A stretch of 64,000 bases of DNA from Paracoccus sp. S3-43 (lineage in GTDB: Bacteria; Pseudomonadota; Alphaproteobacteria; Rhodobacterales; Rhodobacteraceae). Positions 54,792-63,249 of this stretch are shown here, in pieces. The notes beneath the pieces are model-generated. The model was not told the DNA's origin, made no database searches, and worked only from the letters and a program-made list of their open reading frames with translations. Location of the stretch: the NCBI RefSeq assembly GCF_029027965.1, contig NZ_CP119082.1:2651001-2715000 (forward strand), in the 5' to 3' direction. Numbering within the stretch: the stretch's first letter is position 1; each line of letters begins with the position of its first letter. A program made the position numbers and the translations under genes.

Positions 54792-56992
54792 TGTCCGTCC
54801 TCAGGTTGGGCCGGACTCTAATCGACGGTGGAGGAAAAATCCCGTGGCAGGTCAGGAGCTCGGCATTAACCCCAAGACAGTGGCGAAGTGGCGCAAGCGA
54901 GCGACGGTCGATGATCTCAAGACAGAGCCGAAGGAGCCACGCTCCACGGTTTTGACAGAAGCCGAGGAGGCGGCCATCGTCGCGTTCAGGCTGCACACGC
55001 TTTTGCCGCTGGACGACTGCCTCTATGCCCTGCAGCCATCAATTCCACACCTGACACGCTCAGCGCTGCATCGGTGCCTTCAGCGCCACGGCATCTCTCG
55101 ACTGCCCGACGTGGAAGGCGACAAGCCGAAACGGTCGAAGTTCAAGCGCTACCCTATCGGCTTCTTTCATATCGACATCGCCGAGGTGCAGACTGCTGAA
55201 GGCAAGCTTTACCTGTTCGTCGGCATTGACCGCACGAGCAAGTTTGCCGTGACCCAGCTCGTCGACAAGGCGGACAGGAAGACAGCTTGGGAGTTCCTGC
55301 AGCACATGCTCGAAGCCGTGCCCTATCAGGTCCATACCATCCTCACCGACAACGGTATTCAGTTCGCCGAGCAGCCTCGGAACCGGAACACCATCTATTC
55401 CAGACCTATGCGCTTTGACATGATCTGCGAGGCCAACGGCATTGAGCACCGCCTGACGAAGCCCAACCACCCGTGGACCAACGGTCAGGTCGAGCGGATG
55501 AACCGCACGATCAAGGACGCCACCGTCAAACGCTTTCACTACACCAGCCACGACGAGCTCCGCACGCATCTCGCCGACTTCATGGCAGCCTACAACTTCG
55601 CGCGTAGGCTCAAGACCCTCGGCGGCCTCACGCCCTACGAATACATCTGCAAGATCTGGACATCAGAGCCAGACAGATTCATCCTAAACCCGATCCACCA
55701 GATGCCGGGACTGAACACCTAGCTTCTTGAGGTTCATGGCGACGGCGGTGAGCAGGGCCTGGATTTTCATGTTGTCGAGGCCGCGTCGAATGGCTCTGTC
55801 CAATCCGTGGAGCGTCTTGGCGGTGCCGTGCGCGCCTTCGACGCGCCAGCGATGCCGGGTGTAGATCGCATGGTCATCCTCGCCCGATGCCAAGCGTTTG
55901 CGCCGGGCGCGCAGGATGGCCGCATGGTTTGTCACCCTATGCACCCGGCGGGAAGGGGCGCCCTTCGGCAAGCACTGTGCCTTGAGAGGACAGCCTGCGC
56001 AGTCGCGACGATCTGCACGACACCATTGCCCGGCTTTGGTGACGTTTCTCGCGGTCAGCCGCCTCCTCGTCGGACACCGGACCCCATCATGCTGGGGATC
56101 GAACGTGAACCGCTCGGTCGGAAAGCCCTGCGCCCCCTTGCGGCGGGGGCACGAAGAGGCGGGATGACGGCGTCGATCTGGCGGTCTTCAAGGGCGGCGT
56201 AAACCCGGCCCACGCCAGGGATCCTGTCCGCCGTGATCCGGCCCGGGGAAACCACCGAGGACATTTTCGATGGCGTTCAAGCGCTCCTCGAACCGGCCCG
56301 TGTCGTGCTCCTCGCCGGTGACGATCTCGACATCGACCATGACGCCCGCAAGGTCAGCCATTGCCGAGCTGGGCAGAGCTTCTTGAACTTGCCGCTTGCG
56401 CGCGCCTCTCGCTCGGCGTCGTTGGTATCCTCGAGCGCATCGAGACGGCGCGCGACCGGCGCATCCATGCTGGCATCGGCCCGGATCAGGCTGGCGTCGA
56501 CATGCACCGTCTCGGCCGTCACCAGTCCAGTCGCCTGACACTGCTGCATGACGCGGGTGAAGACGGTGCGGAACACCGCCTCGCCCCAACGCTGCCGGAT
56601 GCGCGTCAAGGAGGAATGGTCCGGCAGCGCCTCGTGAAGCCCGTATCCGACAAACCCGCGAATCGCGAGATTGACCTGCGCCTCTCGCATCAGCCGCCGG
56701 TCATGCACGATGCCGTGCAGGAAACCCGCAAGCATCAGCCGGACGGCCACGTCCGGATCGATCCCAAGGCGGCCATTGTCAGGGCAATACAGTTCGGCCA
56801 CCTCGGCGCACAGCCACCCAAGGTCGAGAACCGGAGCGATCCGGACGAGAACATGATCTTCGGGCAGAAGAGCGCGGAGCGACCCACAACGAACAGCTCA
56901 AGTTGATCCCGCTCCTTCCGACCCAGCATGCGCATCCCTCCGAAACCCGTCGACCGATCGAATCAGCGATCCATGGCTTTTTCAGCAGCCCC

Positions 56993-57050
56993 GGGAGACC
57001 TTTTTCCGGGCGCTTCGAAGCCCCCGAGGATATTTTCGCACAGAAGATTT
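56993..57050 (+). repeat. Intergenic repeat, right half resumed after insertion (copy G)
   Basis: GGGAGACCTTTTTCCGGGCG then CTTCGAAGCCCCCGAGG and the core GGATATTTTCGCACAGAAGA (core from 57028). It corresponds to copy A from 9828 onward. Together with copy F it is one element split by the IS nest. The core runs up to the stop of the next minus-strand gene. Confidence 0.75.
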
Positions 57051-57475
57051 CAGCCCCAGATCGCGGGGTCGGCGAGTTCGATGGAATTGCCCGCCGGATC
57101 GCGGACATAGATCGACCGCGCGCCGTTCGGCCAGTGGAAATCGGCCTCTATGGCGATGCCCTGGGCGGTCAGGTGGCGGCGCCAGGCGTCCAGGTGGTCG
57201 GGGGCCACGGCCAGGCAGACATGGCCCGGTCCCCGCGCGCCATGCGGCGGCACCGGCAGGCGCGCGTCCGGTTTCGGCGGCTGTTCGGTGGCGGCGGGGT
57301 TGAAGACCAGCAGCACCTGCGACGGGGCGACGCGGAAAAACACATGCCGCCCCGGCACGGTCTGGAACGGCGCCAGCCCCATCACGTCGCGCCAGAAGGC
57401 GGTCGCGGCGTCCAGATCCTCGGCGTAAAGCGCGGTTTCCAGCGTGCCGAGCACGGGGGGCGTCCGGTCAGTCAT
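57050..57475 (-). CDS. VOC family (glyoxalase-like) protein
   Basis: Single VOC domain of 141 residues: TLETALYAEDLDAATAFWRD, then HVCLAVAPDHLDAWRRHL and a final ARSIYVRDPAGNSIELADP. Candidate metal ligands are His in GHVCLA and Glu in SIELAD. It resembles fosfomycin-resistance or catechol dioxygenase-like members, but no specific substrate is indicated. The ATG is at 57475, divergent from the HNH gene. Confidence 0.82.
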   Translation of the reverse strand: MTDRTPPVLGTLETALYAEDLDAATAFWRDVMGLAPFQTVPGRHVFFRVAPSQVLLVFNPAATEQPPKPDARLPVPPHGARGPGHVCLAVAPDHLDAWRRHLTAQGIAIEADFHWPNGARSIYVRDPAGNSIELADPAIWG

Positions 57476-57572
57476 GATCCGCAGACTGCCAGCGGCGCGT
57501 GCGGACGGCAACTGTCATCGCCTTGTCACCATCCCGGATTATTCGATCCGCAGACCGGATAGATCCGGGGGC

Positions 57573-57600
57573 TTGTCAGATGCCGGACGCGATATATAGT
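57573..57600 (+). promoter_or_regulatory. Sigma-70-type promoter candidate for the HNH gene
   Basis: TTGTCA (57573-57578) and TATAGT (57595-57600) with a 16-base spacer, placed 61 bases before the ATG at 57661. The hexamers are five of six matches each to the consensus, unusually good for this GC-rich window. Confidence 0.5.
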
Positions 57601-57660
57601 CGAAGCCACGGTTCTGACGGGGCGCCCCCGGCCACAAAGGGGGGCAGGCGGGAAGGCAAC

Positions 57661-58260
57661 ATGCTGGATCAGAGACAGCAGACGGATTTTCGAACCCAGT
57701 TCGTGCGCGAGCCTGCGGGCCTGCGCCATTATCCCGCCCTGGTGCTGAACGCGGATTACCGGCCCTTATCCTATTATCCCCTGTCGCTGTGGCCCTGGCA
57801 GGAGGCGATCAAGGCCGCCTTCCTGGACCGCGTGGACATCATCGCCGAATATGACGAGGTGGTGCGAAGTCAGCGCCAAGCGTTCCGCCTGCCCTCGGTC
57901 GTCGTTCTGAAAGATTACGTCAAACCCCAGAAGCGCGTGGCATTCACGCGCTTCAATCTTTTTCTGCGCGACGAATTCAGCTGCCAGTATTGCGGGGCCA
58001 AGGGCGATCTGACCTTCGACCATGTGGTGCCCCGGTCGCGCGGCGGCGTCACCAGCTGGGAAAACGTCGTCGCCGCCTGTTCGCCCTGCAACCTGCGCAA
58101 GGCCAATCGCAGCCTGCGCCATTCGGGGATGACCCTGCGCCGCAAGCCGCGCCAGCCCACACCCGAGGAGATGCACGCGGCAGGCCGGCGCTTTCCGCCG
58201 AATCACCTGCACGAGAGCTGGATGGATTTCCTGTATTGGGACGCCGAACTGGAAAGCTGA
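57661..58260 (+). CDS. HNH endonuclease
   Basis: Nuclease-like protein of 199 residues common in alphaproteobacteria. The N-terminal domain has ALVLNADYRPLSYYPLSLWP. The HNH fold lies near residues 100-145 with CQYCGAKGDLTFDHVVPRSR (zinc Cys pair and catalytic Asp-His), then WENVVAACSPCNLRKANRS with the second Cys pair. GGGAAGGC before the ATG is a good ribosome site. Its biological role is unknown and it is not next to a restriction or phage system here. Confidence 0.88.
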   Translation: MLDQRQQTDFRTQFVREPAGLRHYPALVLNADYRPLSYYPLSLWPWQEAIKAAFLDRVDIIAEYDEVVRSQRQAFRLPSVVVLKDYVKPQKRVAFTRFNLFLRDEFSCQYCGAKGDLTFDHVVPRSRGGVTSWENVVAACSPCNLRKANRSLRHSGMTLRRKPRQPTPEEMHAAGRRFPPNHLHESWMDFLYWDAELES

Positions 58261-58278
58261 CGGGTCAGGCGGCGCGCC

Positions 58279-58452
58279 CTATGCGTCGTGATCGTGCCGG
58301 TCGCCCTGCGCCAGATGCAGCACCGCAGCGCCCGACAGGGCGATCAGCGCCAAGGCCACCGCCGGCACGCCCGCCGCGAAAGAGGCCCACAGCGTCAGGG
58401 CAGCAATAAGGATGACTGCGGCGATCAGGATCAGGAAATGCGGAAGGGGCAT
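58279..58452 (-). CDS. Small two-helix membrane protein with His/Asp tail
   Basis: Fifty-seven residues, starting MPLPHFLILIAAVILIAALT, then a second helix (PAVALALIALSGAAVLHLA) and the polar tail QGDRHDHDA. GGAGAGGAGA lies about eight bases before the ATG, one of the strongest ribosome sites in the region. The tail has alternating His and Asp. The function is unknown. Confidence 0.72.
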   Translation of the reverse strand: MPLPHFLILIAAVILIAALTLWASFAAGVPAVALALIALSGAAVLHLAQGDRHDHDA

Positions 58453-58517
58453 GACGGTCGTCTCCTCTCCCCCAATATGGGGCCGGGATTCCGCTTTGAA
58501 AAGACGATGCGGAAAAT

Positions 58518-58538
58518 GCGCGCGAAAATGTCGCGCGC
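58518..58538 (-). terminator. Probable terminator of dapA
   Basis: On the minus strand GCGCGCG and CGCGCGC pair over seven bases around ACATTTT, followed by ATTTTCC. It begins nine bases past the dapA stop codon. The T run is short, so it may be a weak intrinsic terminator. Confidence 0.5.
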
Positions 58539-58546
58539 CGTCGCCG

Positions 58547-59422
58547 TCAGATCAGGCCCGCATGGGCCAGCGCCGCGTCGATCAGGTGGCGGGTCGGATC
58601 GGTCAGCGCCACCAGCGGCAGGCGCACCCGTTCGTCGCACAGGCCCAGCCGCGACATGGCGTATTTCGCCCCGACCAGGCCCGGTTCCACGAAGATCGCG
58701 ATATGCAGCGGCATCAGCCGGTCCTGGTATTCCAGCGCCTTGGCGTAATCGCCCGCCAGCGTCGCGTTCTGGAATTCGGCGCACAGCTTCGGCGCGACAT
58801 TCGCGGTGACGCTGATGCAGCCCACCCCGCCATGGGCGTTGAAGCCAAGGGCGGTCGCGTCCTCGCCCGAAAGCTGCACGAAATCGGCGCCGCAGGTGAT
58901 GCGCTGCTGGCTGACGCGTTCAAGCCTGCCGGTGGCGTCCTTGACGCCGATGATCGAGGGCAGCCTGGCCAGTTCGCCCATGGTTTCCGGCGTCATGTCC
59001 ACGACCGACCGGCCGGGGATGTTGTAGATGATGATCGGCAGGTCCGACGCTTCGGCCAGGGCGGTGTAATGGGCGATCAGCCCGGCCTGGGTGGGCTTGT
59101 TGTAATAGGGCGTCACGACCAGGGCGGCATCCGCGCCGACCTCGGCCGCGTGGCGGATCAGGCCGATCCCCTCGCGGGTGCTGTTCGACCCGGCGCCGGC
59201 GATGACCGGGATGCGGCCGTCGGCGGCGCGCACCACCTCCTCGATCACCAGGCGGTGTTCGTCATGGGTCAGCGTCGGGCTTTCGCCGGTGGTGCCGACC
59301 GGGACAAGGCCGTGGCTGCCCTGATCGACATGCCAGTCGACCAGCTTCTTCAGCGTGTCCAGATCCAGCTCGCCGTCCGGGGTGAACGGCGTGACCAGTG
59401 CGGGCAGGGATCCCTTGAACAT
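58547..59422 (-). CDS. dapA: 4-hydroxy-tetrahydrodipicolinate synthase
   Basis: Schiff-base aldolase that condenses pyruvate with aspartate semialdehyde, first step of the DAP/lysine branch. It has 291 residues. Catalytic Lys161 is in [14 protein letters not shown], Tyr133 in [12 protein letters not shown], and Thr44/Thr45 in [18 protein letters not shown] precedes the ATG at 59422. It is divergent from slt. dapE of the same pathway is at 12562-13698. Confidence 0.96.
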   Translation of the reverse strand: MFKGSLPALVTPFTPDGELDLDTLKKLVDWHVDQGSHGLVPVGTTGESPTLTHDEHRLVIEEVVRAADGRIPVIAGAGSNSTREGIGLIRHAAEVGADAALVVTPYYNKPTQAGLIAHYTALAEASDLPIIIYNIPGRSVVDMTPETMGELARLPSIIGVKDATGRLERVSQQRITCGADFVQLSGEDATALGFNAHGGVGCISVTANVAPKLCAEFQNATLAGDYAKALEYQDRLMPLHIAIFVEPGLVGAKYAMSRLGLCDERVRLPLVALTDPTRHLIDAALAHAGLI

Positions 59423-59531
59423 GACACGCTTCCTTGAGAATGGTTGATCGCGGGCCTGATTAACGGGGCAAGCGGAACTTGCCAAGGTTGTGAATTGCGT
59501 CGCGGACGCCCGGCGGCGACACAGGATGGTG

Positions 59532-61586
59532 ATGCGACTGCTGCGCGACATGCTGGCCGCCGGGCTGCTGATGCTGGCCCCCCTTGCCCCCGTCCGGGCC
59601 GAGGATGCGGGCGCGATGGCGCTTGCCCTGTCGGCGGCCGAGGCGAAGGACTGGGTGACGGCGCGGGACGCCGCCCGCCGGTCCGGCCCGATGGCCGAGG
59701 CCCTGATCGGCTGGCAGGCCCTCCGCGGCGGGCATGGCGCGGCGGCGGATTATATCGACTTCGTGCGCGCCTATGGCGACTGGCCGGGACTGGCGCTGCT
59801 GCGGGAACGGGGCGACGCGAAACTGCGCCCCGATCTGCCCGCGCAGGACATCCGCGACTGGTTCGGCGACCGCCTGCCCGCCACGCTGGCGGCCGAGAAC
59901 GCCTATCTGGCGGTGCTGGACCCGGCCGCCGCCCGCGCCGAACGCGTCCGCTTCTGGACCACGGTGCCCCTGACCGCGCCCGAGGAAGCCGCCCTGCTGG
60001 CCGCGCATGGGCCCGAACTGACGCCGCTGCTGACCGCGCGGGCCGTGGCGATGCTGGACCGGCAGGACTGGGCGCAGGCCGAACGCCTGCTGCCGAAACT
60101 GCCGGAACCCGACCGCCCGCTGCTGGCCGCGCGCATCGCCCTGCAAGCCGGGCGGGCGGGCGTGGACGACCTGATCCTGGCCCTGCCCCCCGCCGCCCGC
60201 ACCGATCCCGGCCTGACGCTGGACCGTTTCCTGTGGCGGGTCCGCGCCAAGCAGCATGACGGCGCGCAGGCGCTGATGCTGGAGGCCTCGACCGATGCGG
60301 CGGCGCTGCGCGTCCCGGACGCCTGGGCGCCGATGCGGGTGGATTACGCGCGCATGGCGATGCGCGGCGGCAATTGGGCGCGGGCCGAGGCCCTGGCCCG
60401 GCCGCATTTCCTGCCGCCCGAGAATCGCCACTACGCCGATCTCGAATGGCTGGCGGGCTTCGCCGCGCTGAAGCAGGGGGCGGGGGACCGGGCGCTGGCG
60501 CATTTCCGGCATCTGGAAACGGTCGTCGGCAGCCAGATCGGCAAATCCCGCGCCTTCTACTGGCAGGCCCGCGCGCATCAGGCGCTTGGCGACATCACGG
60601 CGGCAAAGGCCGCCTTCGCGCAGGCGGCGGCGATGCCCGGCACCTATTACGGCCAACTTGCCGCCGAGCAGGTCGGCGCGCCGATGCCCGCCGATTACGC
60701 CACCCCCGGCCCCCTGCCCGACTGGCGCGGGTCGTCGCTGGGCCGCAGCAGCGTTTTTCGCGCGGGTCTTTGGCTTCTGGCGACGGGCCGCGCGGATCAG
60801 GCGCAGCGCTTCTTCCTGCACCTGTCGGAAACCGCCGATCCGCAGGACACGCTGCGCATGGCCCGCCTGATGTTCGAGGCGGACATGCCCTGGCACGGTC
60901 TGCGCCTGTCCAAGCGCGCCGCCGACAAGGGCGTGATCCACCCGGCCGCGCATTTCCCGATGACCGGCTTGCAGGACGGCGACCACCAGGTGCCCCCGGA
61001 ACTGGTGCTGTCCATCGCCCGGCAGGAATCCGAGTTCAACCCCGCCGCCCGCAGCCCGGTCGGCGCGCGCGGCCTGATGCAGGTGATGCCCGACACCGCC
61101 CGGCAGATGGCCCGGCAGATCCGCGAACCCTTCGACCTGGCGCGACTGACGGCGGATGGCGGCTATAACGCCCGGCTGGGCGCGGCCTATCTGGCGGGGC
61201 TGCGCGACCGCTTCGGGGCGTCGACGGCGCTGACGGCCTCGGGATACAATGCCGGGCCGAGGCGCCCGGCGCGCTGGCTGCGCGATTTCGGCGACCTGCG
61301 CCGCGACATGGACCCGGTGGACTGGGTCGAGCTGATCCCCTTTGACGAGACCCGCAACTATGTGATGCGCGTGACCGAGGCGATGCCCGTCTATCGCGCC
61401 CGCATCCACGGCGAACCCGCGCCCATCCTGCCGACCTGGGATCTGACCGGCGGCGGGCTGATGCCGCCCCCCGTGGCGCGGCTGACGCTGGCCCTGTCGG
61501 CGCGGCCGGCGGCAAAGCCCTTCATCGGGCCGAGGCTTCCCGAGGGGTGGGAGCCGGTGGCAATCGAGGCGTCGGCGGTGCGGTAA
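59532..61586 (+). CDS. Soluble lytic murein transglycosylase (Slt70-like)
   Basis: Periplasmic enzyme of about 684 residues that cleaves peptidoglycan to 1,6-anhydro-muropeptides. After the signal peptide ([13 protein letters not shown]) comes a long alpha-superhelical U domain with Ala-rich repeats, then an SLT catalytic domain near residues 500-610. Catalytic Glu is in [20 protein letters not shown], with [14 protein letters not shown] and [16 protein letters not shown]. ATGs at 59526 and 59532 compete; the second has AGG at the better spacing. Confidence 0.92.
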   Translation: MRLLRDMLAAGLLMLAPLAPVRAEDAGAMALALSAAEAKDWVTARDAARRSGPMAEALIGWQALRGGHGAAADYIDFVRAYGDWPGLALLRERGDAKLRPDLPAQDIRDWFGDRLPATLAAENAYLAVLDPAAARAERVRFWTTVPLTAPEEAALLAAHGPELTPLLTARAVAMLDRQDWAQAERLLPKLPEPDRPLLAARIALQAGRAGVDDLILALPPAARTDPGLTLDRFLWRVRAKQHDGAQALMLEASTDAAALRVPDAWAPMRVDYARMAMRGGNWARAEALARPHFLPPENRHYADLEWLAGFAALKQGAGDRALAHFRHLETVVGSQIGKSRAFYWQARAHQALGDITAAKAAFAQAAAMPGTYYGQLAAEQVGAPMPADYATPGPLPDWRGSSLGRSSVFRAGLWLLATGRADQAQRFFLHLSETADPQDTLRMARLMFEADMPWHGLRLSKRAADKGVIHPAAHFPMTGLQDGDHQVPPELVLSIARQESEFNPAARSPVGARGLMQVMPDTARQMARQIREPFDLARLTADGGYNARLGAAYLAGLRDRFGASTALTASGYNAGPRRPARWLRDFGDLRRDMDPVDWVELIPFDETRNYVMRVTEAMPVYRARIHGEPAPILPTWDLTGGGLMPPPVARLTLALSARPAAKPFIGPRLPEGWEPVAIEASAVR

Positions 61587-61599
61587 GGGATTTCGGTCG

Positions 61600-62166
61600 T
61601 CAGCTGTCGGGAAAGCCCAGCCAGGCTTCCATGTCCTCCCAGGTGGTGTCCATTGCCCAGGCCCGGCTGATCCAGGGAATGCCCACATGCCCGAAGGCCA
61701 GCGACAACTGCCATTCCGCCGCCTCCTCGCCCCGTTTCTCGACCCCCGCGACATACAGCGCCGAGGCCAGCCCGGTGCGATCGGCGCCCCCCATGCAGTG
61801 GATCAGCAGCGGCTTGGGCGCGGCCTTCATCACATCGATCAGCGCCATCACCTGGGCCTGGTCCAGTTCCTTGCTGGCCGACATACGAAAGTCGATATGC
61901 TGGATCCCCAGGTGTCGGGTCAGGGCCAGTTCGGTTTCATACCAGTCGGTGCCCGCGTTTTCACCGCGCAGGTTCAGGACGCTTGCGATCCCGTATTCGC
62001 GTTTCCACCGCGCCAGGGCCTGGCCATCCATCTGGGCGGCGCGATAAACCTGACCCTGGCTGACTTCGTGGAAATTGCCGCTGAGCTGCAGAAAACCCAG
62101 CCAGGCCACGGTCGCCACCAGCAGGACGGCCAGCGCCAGACACAGCCGTCTTGTTCCGCGCCACAT
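61600..62166 (-). CDS. Membrane-anchored tyrosine/dual-specificity phosphatase-like protein
   Basis: Protein of about 188 residues. One N-terminal membrane segment (LALAVLLVATVAWLGFLQL) is followed by a cysteine-phosphatase domain with the P-loop LLIHCMGGADRTGLASALY (HCxxxxxR). The general-acid region precedes it in NLRGENAGTDW. It is probably periplasmic. The ATG at 62166 has AGGGG six bases upstream; a longer form from 62190 is possible. It resembles tyrosine phosphatases of the DUF442/PTP-like kind. Confidence 0.82.
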   Translation of the reverse strand: MWRGTRRLCLALAVLLVATVAWLGFLQLSGNFHEVSQGQVYRAAQMDGQALARWKREYGIASVLNLRGENAGTDWYETELALTRHLGIQHIDFRMSASKELDQAQVMALIDVMKAAPKPLLIHCMGGADRTGLASALYVAGVEKRGEEAAEWQLSLAFGHVGIPWISRAWAMDTTWEDMEAWLGFPDS

Positions 62167-62217
62167 GCCGCACCCCTGAAAAGACGCCATCTTCTAGCAG
62201 CATCGGATCGGCCCCTG

Positions 62218-63171
62218 TCAACGGGATTTCACCCTTGCCCGCCACAACGTGAACAGCCCCGCCGCGACCACGATGGCAGCCCCGATCGCCACGTTCAGAT
62301 GCAGCACCTCGCCGAAGACCGCGACGCCGATGACGCTGACCCAGACCAGTTGGGTATAGGCGAAGGGTTGCAGGGCGGACGCCTCGGCCAGTTCATAGGC
62401 GCGGATCAGCAGCCAATGCGACGCGATCCCGCAGGCGCAGAGCAGCGCCATCCAGATCCAGTCGGCGGGGGCCAGCCATTCCCAGTGCCGGATGCCCAGC
62501 ACCGTCACCGTGACCGCCCCGGCGATGCCCGTCCAGAAAAAGCTGACCTGGGCCGGATCGTCGCGCGACACATGCCGCGTCAGCAGCCCATAGACCGCGA
62601 ACAGCAGCGCGCAGGCGAATGCCATGCCCGCCCCCAGGTTCAGCGCGGTGCTGCCGGGCCGCAGGATGATCAGGATGCCGACGAAGCCCACCCCGATCGC
62701 GGTCCAGCGGCGCCAGCCGACCTTTTCGCCCAGGATCGGCCCGGACAGCGCCGCGACCAGCAGCGGATAGGCGGTGAAGATCGCATGCGTGCCGACCAGG
62801 CCCAGGCGGACGAAGGCCTCGATCATGACGGTGGTCTCGATCACCAGGATCGCGCCGCGCAGGATCTGGGTCTTGGGCCGCTTGGTGCGGATGGCGCGGC
62901 GCAGCCCGCCCGGCTGGCGCGAAACCAGGGCGATCACGAACAGCGCGAACACCCAGTATCGCAGCATGACGATCAGGACCGGCGGATAGTCCGACCCCAG
63001 CACCCGTGAGAACCCATCCTGGACGGCAAAGATCAGGCTGGTCGCGCACATCAGCAGGATGCCCAGGCCCGTCCGATCCCTGGCGCCCCGCGTCACCGGC
63101 GGAATCGGCGGCGGCGCGGCGGCAGCGGCCGCCGAGGCGGCGTAAGGCAATGGATCCCGATCGTCTGGCAT
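62218..63171 (-). CDS. EamA/DMT family permease
   Basis: Ten-helix drug/metabolite transporter superfamily member of 317 residues. The family repeat pattern is visible as GILLMCATSLIFAVQDGFSR, LIVMLRYWVFALF and AIFTAYPLLVAALSGPILGE in the first half and ASALQPFAYTQLVWVSVIGV in the second. A 40-residue Ala/Pro-rich N-terminal tail precedes the first helix. GGGGGA at seven bases supports the ATG at 63171. The substrate is unknown. Confidence 0.88.
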   Translation of the reverse strand: MPDDRDPLPYAASAAAAAAPPPIPPVTRGARDRTGLGILLMCATSLIFAVQDGFSRVLGSDYPPVLIVMLRYWVFALFVIALVSRQPGGLRRAIRTKRPKTQILRGAILVIETTVMIEAFVRLGLVGTHAIFTAYPLLVAALSGPILGEKVGWRRWTAIGVGFVGILIILRPGSTALNLGAGMAFACALLFAVYGLLTRHVSRDDPAQVSFFWTGIAGAVTVTVLGIRHWEWLAPADWIWMALLCACGIASHWLLIRAYELAEASALQPFAYTQLVWVSVIGVAVFGEVLHLNVAIGAAIVVAAGLFTLWRARVKSR

Positions 63172-63249
63172 GGCGCGTCCCCCGGATGGAACCGCCATGC
63201 GCCTGTTTCCGCCCCAAGGTCAAGGCGGCCCCGCCCCGCCGGGCGCAAA

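Larger units (their letters stand above)
53584..54854 (-). mobile_element. IS3-family (IS407 group) insertion sequence, innermost and intact
   Basis: 1271 bp with inverted ends TGACCTGCCACTGGTCTTTC (from 53584) and TGACCTGCCACGGGATTTTT (inward from 54854). A four-base target duplication GGAG flanks it (53580-53583 and 54855-54858), the duplication size expected for the IS407 group. It carries overlapping orfA and orfB with an A7 slippery run. It lies in the IS481-type transposase gene. Confidence 0.92.
53432..55717 (+). mobile_element. IS481-family insertion sequence, inserted in the IS1182 transposase gene
   Basis: Left end TGTTTGATCC at 53432. The right end read inward starts TGTTCAGTCC from 55717. 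The flanks are GCTAGC (53426-53431) and CCTAGC (55718-55723), five of six identical and fitting the NCTAGN target known for IS481. Without the IS3-type element inside it, the element is about 1011 bp, normal for the family. Confidence 0.85.
53488..55722 (+). pseudogene. IS481-family transposase interrupted by an IS3-family element
   Basis: The first 32 codons (53488-53583, MGQVRHGSATTTHAVRAAIQ...LSRE) join in frame to the remaining 287 at 54859 (LGINPKTVAKWRKRA...). Removing the insertion and one copy of GGAG restores a 319-residue transposase. Catalytic residues are present: HIDIAEV, LTDNGIQF, and NGQVERMNRT. GGAGG precedes the ATG. The stop codon TAG (55720-55722) lies in the CTAG target duplication, just outside the element end. 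Confidence 0.9.
53353..56935 (-). pseudogene. IS1182-family transposase, interrupted and frameshifted
   Basis: Reads from MLGRKERDQLELFVVG (about 56930) to a stop at 53353-53355. Recognisable blocks are LYCPDNGRLGIDPDVAVRLM, YGLHEALPDHSSLTRIRQRW, VEIVTGEEHDTGRFEERL and RHRWRVEGAHGTAKTLHGL. There are single-base frame breaks near 56882, 56235 and 56148. A gap of roughly 35 codons lies after GKFKKLC (about 56385). Its last codons (after MNLKKL) lie across the IS481-type insertion: AAAVLPVVGLPFQASAMREP and QATL at 53356-53427. It cannot make active transposase. Confidence 0.85.
53331..56992 (-). mobile_element. IS1182-family insertion sequence, degenerate, outermost of the nest
   Basis: Bounded by imperfect inverted repeats: left GGGGCTGTTTGAAGAACC at 53331 and, read inward from 56992, GGGGCTGCTGAAAAAGCC. 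After removal of the nested elements about 1.37 kb remains, short for this family because the transposase has lost a segment. It entered a palindromic part of a dispersed repeat, splitting it into copies F and G. No clear target duplication was found. Family assignment rests on the transposase remnants. Confidence 0.8.

Noticed and set aside
53426..55723. Separate small ORFs in the IS1182 remnants as independent genes
   Set aside because: They are pieces of one transposase in shifted frames, as shown by family motifs on each side of the frame breaks.
53331..56992. Target-site duplication for the outer IS1182-type element
   Set aside because: Flanks AAGGTCCGGC and GGGAGACCTT show the symmetry of the split hairpin but no clean direct repeat, so none is claimed.
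57661..58260. HNH nuclease as part of a defence or phage system
   Set aside because: Neighbours are a VOC protein, a small membrane protein and dapA; no methylase, helicase or phage gene is present, and this HNH family is common in alphaproteobacterial core genomes.
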